Assembly (NCBI RefSeq): GCF_014651055.1
Contig: NZ_BMWD01000008.1
Coordinates: forward strand, 124,001-188,000
From: Streptomyces fructofermentans
GTDB lineage: Bacteria > Actinomycetota > Actinomycetes > Streptomycetales > Streptomycetaceae
Length of the DNA stretch: 64,000 bases
Reading direction: 5' to 3'
How positions within the stretch are numbered: position 1 is the first letter of the stretch; every line of letters begins with the position of its first letter. The notes below the pieces were generated by a model, which was given only the letters and a program-made list of their open reading frames with translations, did no database searches and was not told the DNA's origin. Positions 56,930 to 64,000 of the stretch are shown one piece after another. Both the position numbers and the translations under genes were made by a program.

Positions 56930-57730
56930 ATGAGTACCTCGATCGGCGAGGACGCGCAGCTCGCCCTGGACCTCGCCCTCACCATCCGCCACGACGGCAG
57001 CGGCGGGGTCGCCGACGATCTCGCCACCGTCGCCGGGCTGGACGCCTGGACGCGCGAACACCTCGGAGTCGCCTTCGGCGGGGTCGGCGGGCCCAGTGCT
57101 GCGGGTCCGGTGGTCCCTGGAGGGGCGCTCGATGTCGCAACCGGTGCCGGTGCCGGTGCCGGTGGAGGCGCGCGGGCGGGCGCCGGCGGTGATGGCGGTG
57201 CGCACGGCGCTTCGGACGCCGAGCTGGCGGCCGTGCGCGAGGTCCGTGCCGCCCTGCGCGCGCTGTTCGCCCGGGCCGTCCTGCCCGGCGCCCCGAGCCC
57301 GGCGGACGCCGCCCGGCTGATGCCCGCGCGGGACGCCGTCGAACGGCTCAACGCCTACGCGGCCCTCGCCCCCACCGTTCCCGTACTGACATGGGCGGAC
57401 GACGCCGACCCCGTCGTACGGCAGGTCCCCGTGGGCGAGGGCTCCCGGCCGGCCGCCACCCTGGCCCGCGCGGCCGTCGCCTTCCTGGCGAGCCCCGAAC
57501 TGCGGCTGCTGCGCGCCTGCCACGCGCCGCGCTGCGTCCGCTACTTCCTCAAGGACCACCCCCGGCAGGAGTGGTGCAAGCCCTCGTGCGGAAACCGGGC
57601 CCGGGTCGCCCGCCACCACGAGCGCCACCGGAGGCCGACACAGACTCAGATCCACGGCGTCGCAGCGGAGGGTGAATCCGGTGACCAGCACGAACAGCAC
57701 GAGGAGGGCCGACAGCGTGAACAGGGCTGA
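56930..57730 (+). CDS. CGNR zinc-finger/ABATE-domain regulator
   Basis: 266 residues. The N-terminal ABATE domain (about 1-165) has LDLALTIRHDG and VRAALRALFAR. The CGNR zinc finger near residue 200-226 has CHAPRCVRYFLKDHPRQEWC then CGNRARVARHHER, with four zinc Cys. A Gly/Ala insert (GGARAGAGGDGGAHGASD) lies near residue 85. The last 50 residues, after HHERHRR, are low complexity and overlap the start of the next gene by 59 nt. It likely regulates the divergent PNPOx-like gene and itself. The family is a stress or antibiotic-related regulator. Confidence 0.88.
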   Translation: MSTSIGEDAQLALDLALTIRHDGSGGVADDLATVAGLDAWTREHLGVAFGGVGGPSAAGPVVPGGALDVATGAGAGAGGGARAGAGGDGGAHGASDAELAAVREVRAALRALFARAVLPGAPSPADAARLMPARDAVERLNAYAALAPTVPVLTWADDADPVVRQVPVGEGSRPAATLARAAVAFLASPELRLLRACHAPRCVRYFLKDHPRQEWCKPSCGNRARVARHHERHRRPTQTQIHGVAAEGESGDQHEQHEEGRQREQG

Positions 57731-58256
57731 CAGCGCGCGGGAGGCGAACGGGGTGAGCGGTGCGGGTGAGGTGGACGGAGTGAGGAGTGCGGGTGAGGTG
57801 GACGGAGTGAGGAGTGTGCGTGAGGCGGACGGGGTGAGTCGTGTGGACGCGGCGGGTCCGGAGCGGGACCTCGACCGGCTGCTGAGCGGAATGGAACCCG
57901 CCCTGCACCCCGGCCGCTTCGTCTTCACGACCGTCCCCGGCTCCACGGCACCGCCGGGGCTCTCGCCCGTCGTCACCGTGGTCGAGGACGAGGGCCTCAC
58001 CCTCGTGCTCGAACAGTCCGAGGCCGACGCCGCACATCTGCCCTACGACTACACCGCAGGGTGGATCACCCTGCGCATCCATTCGGCGCTGGACGCCGTC
58101 GGACTCACGGCGGCCGTCGCCCGGACCCTGGCGGACGCGGGGTTGAGCTGCAACGTCGTCGCGGGCTTCCACCACGACCACCTCTTCGTCCCGCACGAGC
58201 GCGCCCGTGAGGCCGTGGCCCTGTTGGAACGACTCGCCGAACGCTCCGGTCAGTAA
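57672..58256 (+). CDS. ACT-domain-like small protein with repetitive N-terminus
   Basis: 194 residues from a GTG within the CGNR gene. Three 10-residue units (GAGEVDGVRS, AGEVDGVRS, READGVSRV) make the N-terminal 60 residues low complexity. The C-terminal part (about 70-190) has VVTVVEDEGLTLVLEQSEAD, YDYTAGWITLRIHSALDAVGL and NVVAGFHHDHLFVPHERA, the pattern of stand-alone ACT/CASTOR-like domains that bind amino acids. A later in-frame start inside the repeats is possible. The role is unknown; it may modulate the CGNR regulator. Confidence 0.78.
   Translation: MNPVTSTNSTRRADSVNRADSAREANGVSGAGEVDGVRSAGEVDGVRSVREADGVSRVDAAGPERDLDRLLSGMEPALHPGRFVFTTVPGSTAPPGLSPVVTVVEDEGLTLVLEQSEADAAHLPYDYTAGWITLRIHSALDAVGLTAAVARTLADAGLSCNVVAGFHHDHLFVPHERAREAVALLERLAERSGQ
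57759..57850 (+). repeat. 30-bp in-frame tandem repeat
   Basis: About three copies of a 30-bp unit containing GGTGAGGTGGACGGAGTGAG, the third degraded. They encode GEVDGVRS-like decapeptides in the N-terminus of the ACT-like protein. Confidence 0.8.
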
Positions 58257-58366
58257 TCGCCGGACAGCCCCGTGGGCCCCGCTCCAGGCGTACGCTGAGC
58301 TGCCAGTAAGTCACGGTGCGCACCGACTCCCCGCGCCGGTCGCAGGGCCGTGACAGGGGGTGCGGT

Positions 58367-61300
58367 ATGGGGCAGCACGGTATGCGGAACAGAGGCACAC
58401 TCTTCGAACGCGAGAGTGAACTCGCCGCTGTCGACGAGGCGTTGAACGAGGTCACCGGCGTGCGCTCGGCCGCCGTCGGAAACCTCATGGACGTCTCCGG
58501 ACCCGTGCCCTCAGCAGCGCCCGGACCCGCACCCGTACCGGCGTCCCCGTCACCGTCCGCATCAGGTCCCGGACTCCCCGCAGGCACAGGCGCAGGCGCA
58601 GCCGAGTCGAGGAACCGACTCCGGGGCGGGCTCCTCGCCTTCGCCGGACGCGCGGGCATCGGCAAGACGAGCCTGCTCGCCGAAGTGCGCCGCCGCGCCG
58701 CGGCCAAGGGCTGCACCGTGCTCTCCGCGCGTGGCGGCGACCAGGAGCAGGGCGTGGCCTTCCACGTCGCACGCCAACTCCTCCAACCCCAGCTCGCGGG
58801 CGTCCCGGAAGCCGAACTCCGCGCCTCGCTGGGCAGTTGGTACGACATCGTCGGCCCCGCACTCGGCCTGTGCGCCGCCGCCGAGGGCGCGCCCCCCGAC
58901 CAACAGGGCCTGCGCGACGGACTCGACTGGGTGCTCACCCATCTCGCGGTCAGGCGCGCCCCGATGGTCCTGGTGCTCGACGACGCGCACTGGGCCGACC
59001 CGGAGTCGCTCCAGTGGCTCGCCGCGTTCGCGCCCCGCGCCGAGGAACTCCCACTGCTGCTCGTTGTCGCCTACCGGCCCGACGAACTCCCAGAGCACGC
59101 CGACGCGTTCAGGGCACTGCCCGGCCGAGCGGGTGGGCGTCCGCTGGACCTCGAACCGCTCAGCGCAACGGCCGTGGCGGGCCTCGTACGCGAGGCCGTG
59201 GGAGCGCAGGCCGACGACGCGTTCTGCCGAGAGTGCTGGGCCGTCACCGCGGGAAACCCCTTCGAAGCCGTCGAACTCACCGCCAAGGTCCGCGACCGCG
59301 GCCTGACCCCGACCGAGGCCGGAGCGCACCTGTTGCGCGACCTCGCCGCCGCCGTCAAGGGCAGTGGACTCGTCGCCCGACTCGAACGCCTCGGCCCCTC
59401 CACCGTCCGCTTCGCCTGGGCCTGCGCGGTACTCGGCACCGAGATCCCGCCCAACCTCGCCGCCGCGGTGGCCGGCCTCGGTGCCGAGGAGGCCGCCGAC
59501 GCGGCGGACGTCCTGCGCGGCGCCCGTATCCTCACCGGCGCCGTGACCGCCTCGGGCACCCTGGAATTCGTCCACCCGCTGATCGCCACCGCCGTCTACC
59601 GAGCGATCCCGGGCAGTGTCCGCGTCGCCCTGCACGGCCAGGCCGCCTGGTGCGTCATCGACAGCGGACTCGGACCGTCCGCCGCCGCCCGGCACCTCAT
59701 GGAGACCCACCCCGACGGCGACCTCTGGGTCGTCCAGCAGTTGCGGGCCGCCGCCCGCGAGACCCTCCGTGCCGGAGCCCCGGACACCTCGTGCCGCTAC
59801 CTCGCCCGGGCTCTGCGCGAACCCCCGCCCCCCCGGTGAACGCGCCGCGCTCCTGTACGAACTCGGCAGCGCCTCCCTGCTCACCGAACCCGCGACCACC
59901 GTCAACCACCTCAGGGCCGCCCTCGACGAACCGATCGCCGACCCCGAACTCCGGCACAACATCGTCTACCGGCTCTCCCAGGTCCTCGCCCACAGCGACC
60001 GCCTGCGCGAGGCGTCCGAGACCCTCGCCCAGGAGATCAAGGTCACCGGCGACGCCCGCGTGCGGTTGCGCATGCAGTCGGAACAGTTCATGTGGGACGC
60101 CTTCAGGGCCGACGAGCCCGACTCGCCGTCCCGCTCCCGCCGGCTGACCCGCCTGGCCGACCGACTGACCGGCCGGGACCTGACCGAGCGCTATGTGATC
60201 GGCCTTCGGGCCTGGGACGCGACCCTGCGCGGGGAACCCGCCCACATCGGCGTCGGCCATGCCGAGCGCGCCCTCGCCGGCGGCATCGGCTGGGCCGAGG
60301 CGGACCGCGGCTTCGAGGTGCCCGTCCTGGTGGCCCTCACCTTCATGTACGCCGACCGGCCGGGACGCACCGAGGAACTGTTCGCCGCCGGGATCGCCGA
60401 CTTCGAACGGCAGGGCTGGTACGGCGGACACCTGTCCTTCGGCTACTCCCTCCTCGCGTACGTGCGCTACCGGCGAGGACGGCTCGCCGAGGCGGAGGAC
60501 TTCGGCCGGGCGGGACTCAGGCTCGCCGAGCGCGTCGGGCCGGACACCCCCGCGCACTGGTACGCCGTCGGCATCCTCATCGAGATCCTGCTCGCCCGCG
60601 GTCGGCTGGCCGAAGCCGCGCAGACCGCAGAGGACTACAACTTCGCGGCGCCCTTCCCCGCCGCGGTGGTGTTCCCCGACGCCCAGGCCGTGTACGGCGA
60701 ACTGTTGTTGGCCAGAGGGCTGACCAAGGAGGCGGTCGCCGAGCTGTCCTCGGCCGGCTGGCGCCTCGATCCGCGCGGCATGCGCAACCCCTCCTGGTGC
60801 CCGTGGCAGCTGCACCTCGCCAGGGCGCAGCTCCACGAGGCCCCCGAGCTGGCCGAGGCGACGGCCCTGGAGGCAGTGAGCCGGGCCCGGCAGTTCGGTG
60901 CGCCCTCGGCGATCGGCCAGGCGCTGCGCGCGGCGGCCGACGTCACGTGCCCCGGTCCGGCCCGCGTCGAACTCCTCGAGGAATCGGTCAGCCACCTGGA
61001 ACGTTCCCCCGCCGCCTACGAACTGGCCTGCGCCCTCGTCTCCCTCGGTACCGAACTCCGCAAGGCGGGCCGCCCCAGGGAATCGGCCGAACGTCTCTAC
61101 CGCGGGCTGGAGGCAGCCGTGCAGTGCGGAGCGGACGGCCTGGTGGAGACCGCCCGCGACCAGCTGGCCGCCGCCGGGCTGCGACCGCGGCGGCTGCACA
61201 GCGCCGAGACGGAGACGCTCACCGCGCGTGAGCGCGCGGCCGCCACGCTTGCGGCGCGGGGTGACACCGCCGCCGCGATCGCCGACGAGCTGGCCACGGA

Positions 61301-61406
61301 CGAGGCGACGGTCGTCCGGCTGCTGTCCGCGGTCTACCGCAAGGTCGGCACGGACCCGGCCGGGCTCGCGGCCGCACTGGGCGAGGCGGCGTCCGCCGAC
61401 GTCTAG
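58367..61406 (+). pseudogene. LAL-type ATP-binding LuxR-family regulator, interrupted by a +1 frameshift
   Basis: From the ATG at 58367 the frame runs to a TGA at 59837-59839. It includes a P-loop (FAGRAGIGKTSLLAEVRR) and Walker B (MVLVLDDAHWADPES). Homology continues in the next frame with GERAALLYELGSASLL, TPR-like helices, and a C-terminal LuxR-type helix-turn-helix (LTARERAAATLAARGDTAAAIADELATDEATVVRLL) to a stop at 61406. The break is at a run of seven C (59828-59834); six C would join the parts at PPGERAALLYELG. The intact protein would be about 1010 residues, the usual LAL length. Sequencing error, natural mutation or phase variation are all possible. Confidence 0.85.
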
Positions 61407-61429
61407 CGGGCGTGCTTCGTGCGCGCAGA

Positions 61430-62110
61430 CGGGTGGCCGACGTGGGGTGGGTGGCCGACGGGGAGTGGCCGCCGGGCGTTGGCCAACGTACGTGGGCCAA
61501 CGCGTGTGGGCCATCCGACGTGGGCCGACGCGGGGTGACCACCGGGTGTGGGCCAACCGACGTGGGCCGACGCGGGGTGGCCACCGGGTGTCGGCCAACC
61601 GGTGTGGGCCAACGCGGGGTGACCACCGGGTGTGGGCCAACCGGTGTGGGCCGACGCGGGGTGACCACCGGGTGCGGGCCAACGAGTGGTGGCCACTCCG
61701 TGTGGGCCAACGAGTGGTGGCCCACCGTGAAGGTCAACGGATGGGGGCGCCGGCTGAGGGTCGTCTCGCAGTGGCCCGCGGCCCGTGGAGAGGCGCCAAC
61801 GCGTGTGGGCCACGGTGGTGGGCCAGCCGGTCGGGCTTGCGATTGCAGTTGAAGGTGATCACGCGCAGCCCCGGGCGGTCCTGCCGGCCGTGCGTATGAT
61901 CATCGACCACCGCAGGCACGTCGGTACCTGGGTCAACGTGCGTGGGCAATCAGGTGTGGGCCGGGGGCCGTGGTGCCCCATGCGTATGCCATCGCCTGTG
62001 GGCCCTCACGCGTATGCCACCGCCTGTAGGCAACCAGGCGTGGGCCAGCCACCGTGAGCCACCACTCGTTGGCCACCACCTGTAGGCCATCGTCCGTTGA
62101 CCGCCAAGCG
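61430..62110. repeat. Degenerate 14-bp tandem repeat array
   Basis: Units start about every 14 bp with consensus GTGGGCCAACNNGT, and GTNGGCCANC conserved best. From 61430 to 61740 they run without a gap, and units 13-15 bp long group into 42-bp higher-order copies (four at 61516-61683). A less regular stretch resumes at about 61795 and another at about 61930-62110. I count more than 30 units. The 14-bp period is not a multiple of three, and no supported gene crosses it, so it is non-coding. Confidence 0.9.
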
Positions 62111-62252
62111 TCGGGCGCCACGTGCAGCCCACGGTCCCCGGACCCCATCCGCGGACCACCCGCCCCTGAAGCAACGCGGGAGGGCCGACATCCGGGGTCA
62201 GGGGCCGTCGGCCCCTCGTCGACGCACCCCTCCGGGCACGTACCATGGCGGC

Positions 62253-62750
62253 ATGTCCTTCCTCCGCCGCCGCAGCGCCACCCCCGCCGGGCCCGAGTTC
62301 GATGTTTTGGCCATGGATCCGGGTGACTGGCCGGGCAATCTGGGCGCCGGCCTGCTGCCCGCCCCCGATGGCAGCTGCCAGGGTGTGTTCCTGCGCTACG
62401 ACCTGTTCGGCGGTCGCGGCCCCGCCATGATCATCGGCAACCTTCCGGAGGGCTCGCCGGCCCGGGACGTGGCCGAGGGCGAGATCCCGTTCGAGGTGGG
62501 CCAGCTTCTGCTCGCCCTGGAGAACGACGAGGAGGTCACTGTCGTCGGCGCCGAGGACACGCCGGTGATGCAGGGCGACAACCTCCTCATCGTGCGTCGC
62601 CTCAAGCTCTCCGAGACGCGCATCTCGTGCGTGCAGTTCGACCGCAGCGACAACGTCCTGGTGACCATCGCCGCCTGGGACCGCCCGATCACCGACGACC
62701 TGTACGCCCTCCTCAAGCCCCTCCCCGCGGAGCTCTTCCAGCAGGGCTGA
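62253..62750 (+). CDS. Conserved hypothetical protein
   Basis: 165 residues with no recognised domain. An Arg-rich start (MSFLRRRSATPAGPEF) is followed by a compact acidic domain with LRYDLFGGRGPAMIIGNLPEG, LLALENDEEVTVVGAEDTP and ISCVQFDRSDNVLVTIAAWD. It is predicted soluble, with no signal or membrane segment. TACCAT at about 62241 may be a -10 close to the ATG, suggesting a short or leaderless transcript. I do not know its function. The 14-bp array lies directly upstream of its promoter region. Confidence 0.7.
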   Translation: MSFLRRRSATPAGPEFDVLAMDPGDWPGNLGAGLLPAPDGSCQGVFLRYDLFGGRGPAMIIGNLPEGSPARDVAEGEIPFEVGQLLLALENDEEVTVVGAEDTPVMQGDNLLIVRRLKLSETRISCVQFDRSDNVLVTIAAWDRPITDDLYALLKPLPAELFQQG

Positions 62751-63005
62751 GCAACACGGCAGCGACGGCCCGGACCCGCGCTCCCTGAGCGCCCGTCCGG
62801 GCCATGCCGTCGTCCGGTCCCGCAGATTCCGGTTGGGCCATGGCCCCACCGGCCCTGCGGCATCGCGCCAGGCCGCGCCCCCACTGGCTCCGCCTCCCCG
62901 TCCGGTCCCGCCTCCCCGTCCGGTCCCGCGCCCCCACCGGCCCGCGCCCCCACCGGCCGCGCGTTCCCGTCAGGGCCCGCGTCGCCGGGCGGGGTCATGA
63001 AGCCG
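62751..63005. other. Low-complexity spacer
   Basis: About 255 nt between the hypothetical gene and the convergent decarboxylase. It contains two CTCCCCGTCCGGTCCCGC units and CGCCCCCACCGGCC-like copies (62890-62960). I see no gene or strong terminator. Confidence 0.55.
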
Positions 63006-64000
63006 TCAGCCTCCGCCTTTCCGCCCAGCCATGACGGCATCCGCCGCCGTCGCTGCCGCCCCTGCTGCCGTGGCCGCCGCCCCCGCTGCCGTGCCTCCGG
63101 ACGATTCGGCGCCCAGGAAGTGGAACCCGGGGCGCGGGTGCATCAGGAAGTCGTGGTGGGAGATGTTCCACGCGTAGGCCCCCGCAAGCGAGAACGCGAC
63201 GCGGTCGCCGGCCCGCAGGCCGGGCGCCGGGACGTTTCGGGAGAGCAGGTCCTTCGGGGTGCACAACTGGCCCGTGAGGGTGACGAGTTGGCCCTCCGCC
63301 CGCGGTCGCGGCCAAGGGTGCGGCCAGGCTTCCACCGGCACCACGGAGCACGGCTGGTCGTGCCCCTTGGTGGCCGGGGTGCGCAGATGGTGGGTGCCGC
63401 CGCGTACGACGGCGAAGTCCTCGCCCTGGCTCTGCTTCACGTCGAGCACCTCGCTGACGTACCACCCGCAGTAGGCCGTGAGCGAGCGCCCGGGTTCGAC
63501 GCGCAGCGTCAGCCCCGGATGCCGGGCCGTGAGCCGGGCCAGCCCATCGCCGTACGAGGTCCAGTCGAACCGTTCGGCGGGGGCCGCGTAGTCGACGGTC
63601 ATGCCGCCACCCACGTTCACCTCGTCGAGCCGTACCCGGTGCCGTTCGGCCAGCCGCACGGCCCAGCCCACGATCGACTCCGCGACGGCGAGTTGCTCCG
63701 GGGCGCGCAGTCCGCTGGCCAGATGGGCGTGGACACCGCGCAGTTCGAGGTTCGGATGGGTGCCGTCGGTGAGGAGCCGTACGACTCCGTCCGCCTGGGA
63801 CGCGTCGAAGCCGAACGGACTGGGGCGGCCTCCCATCGCGAGGGAACTCGCGGCCAGCGAACCGGCGGCGACAGGGAGGTTGAAGCGGGGCAGGACGGCG
63901 ACCCGTACGCCGGGGGCGAGCCGGCGGGCCAACTCGGCCAGCATGGCGAGTTCGTGCTCGCTCTCCACGTGGAAGCGTTCCACGCCCCGTTCCAGCGCGC
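63006..64000 (-). CDS. Type III PLP-dependent decarboxylase, siderophore type (5' end beyond window)
   Basis: The C-terminal 331 codons are visible; the start and the PLP lysine region lie past 64000. ALERGVERFHVESEHELAML belongs to the alanine-racemase-like barrel. VHAHLASGL, VNVGGGMTVDY and LRVEPGRSLTAYCGWYVSEVL bind the PLP phosphate. QLCTPKDLLSRN and AGAYAWNISHHDFLMHP close the fold. This is the pattern of decarboxylases next to IucA/IucC-type siderophore synthetases. A Gly/Ala tail (GGTAAGAAATAAGAAATAAD) is appended at the C-terminus. The amino acid substrate cannot be named. Confidence 0.87.
   Translation of the reverse strand, partial: ALERGVERFHVESEHELAMLAELARRLAPGVRVAVLPRFNLPVAAGSLAASSLAMGGRPSPFGFDASQADGVVRLLTDGTHPNLELRGVHAHLASGLRAPEQLAVAESIVGWAVRLAERHRVRLDEVNVGGGMTVDYAAPAERFDWTSYGDGLARLTARHPGLTLRVEPGRSLTAYCGWYVSEVLDVKQSQGEDFAVVRGGTHHLRTPATKGHDQPCSVVPVEAWPHPWPRPRAEGQLVTLTGQLCTPKDLLSRNVPAPGLRAGDRVAFSLAGAYAWNISHHDFLMHPRPGFHFLGAESSGGTAAGAAATAAGAAATAADAVMAGRKGGG

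Noticed and set aside
61219..61813. Repeat protein encoded on the minus strand across the 14-bp array
   Set aside because: All frames are open because the array lacks stop triplets; the 14-bp period shifts frame at each unit and no start signal exists.
61430..62110. CRISPR array
   Set aside because: Units are 14 bp and contiguous, there are no unique spacers of even length, and no cas gene is nearby.

Overview
The window is about 73% G+C with third codon positions almost always G or C, GTG and TTG starts, purine-rich Shine-Dalgarno sequences, hairpin terminators without a U-run and several Tat-type secretion signals. Gene families such as a DUF397 protein, a LAL-type regulator, AbfB-domain glycosidases, an RHS remnant and CbtAB behind a cobalamin riboswitch point to Streptomyces or a close relative. 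It reads as accessory chromosome (catabolism, secretion, regulation) rather than core housekeeping DNA.

Layout. 1-4130: sulfite-oxidase-like molybdoprotein with its reductase (partial), a quinone-type oxidoreductase coupled to a GNAT acetyltransferase, and a HemK-like methyltransferase. 4200-7780: a GC hexamer repeat, then a FadH-like flavoprotein behind a perfect palindrome, followed by a PadR regulator. 7900-11930: secreted and regulatory genes, ending in a fibronectin-type lipoprotein with a DasR-type palindrome and a GH75 chitosanase. 11990-14044: the PTS-type dihydroxyacetone kinase operon dhaKLM. 14200-18630: a plant-polymer island (PL3 pectate lyase, two GH43-AbfB arabinosidases) with shared inverted repeats. 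19144-28961: phosphoketolase, a PAS-SpoIIE phosphatase with a nearly identical tandem PAS duplication, SulP transporter, alcohol dehydrogenase, PPK2 and a Cys-rich copper-storage-like protein. 29088-31156: a histidine-phosphatase-like protein lacking its catalytic histidines, a cobalamin riboswitch and cbtB-cbtA.

31200-55565 is the most coherent theme: genes resembling the actinobacterial steroid side-chain pathway. They comprise a FadE29-like acyl-CoA dehydrogenase behind a KstR-type site, a nitronate monooxygenase and two acyl-CoA ligases, and a block fadD19 <- -> echA19 - OB-fold protein - ltp4 - ltp3 whose order recalls M. tuberculosis Rv3515c-Rv3523. Two operators of the form CTGAC-N5-GTCAG/ATCAG tie the 40.3 kb and 51.4 kb promoters together. 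Between these genes lie an RHS pseudogene, an MpaB-family oxygenase, a TPR-fused serine/threonine kinase, a FAD oxidoreductase, a serine hydrolase, and an inverted pair of LtaS-like paralogs around a shared terminator.

55649-64000: a DUF397 protein, a PNPOx-family protein divergent from a CGNR regulator across an inverted repeat, an ACT-like protein, a LAL-type regulator broken by one extra C in a 7-C tract, a long non-coding array of a degenerate 14-bp repeat (about 61430-62110), a conserved hypothetical, and a truncated siderophore-type PLP decarboxylase. No tRNA, rRNA, CRISPR array or intact insertion sequence was recognised.
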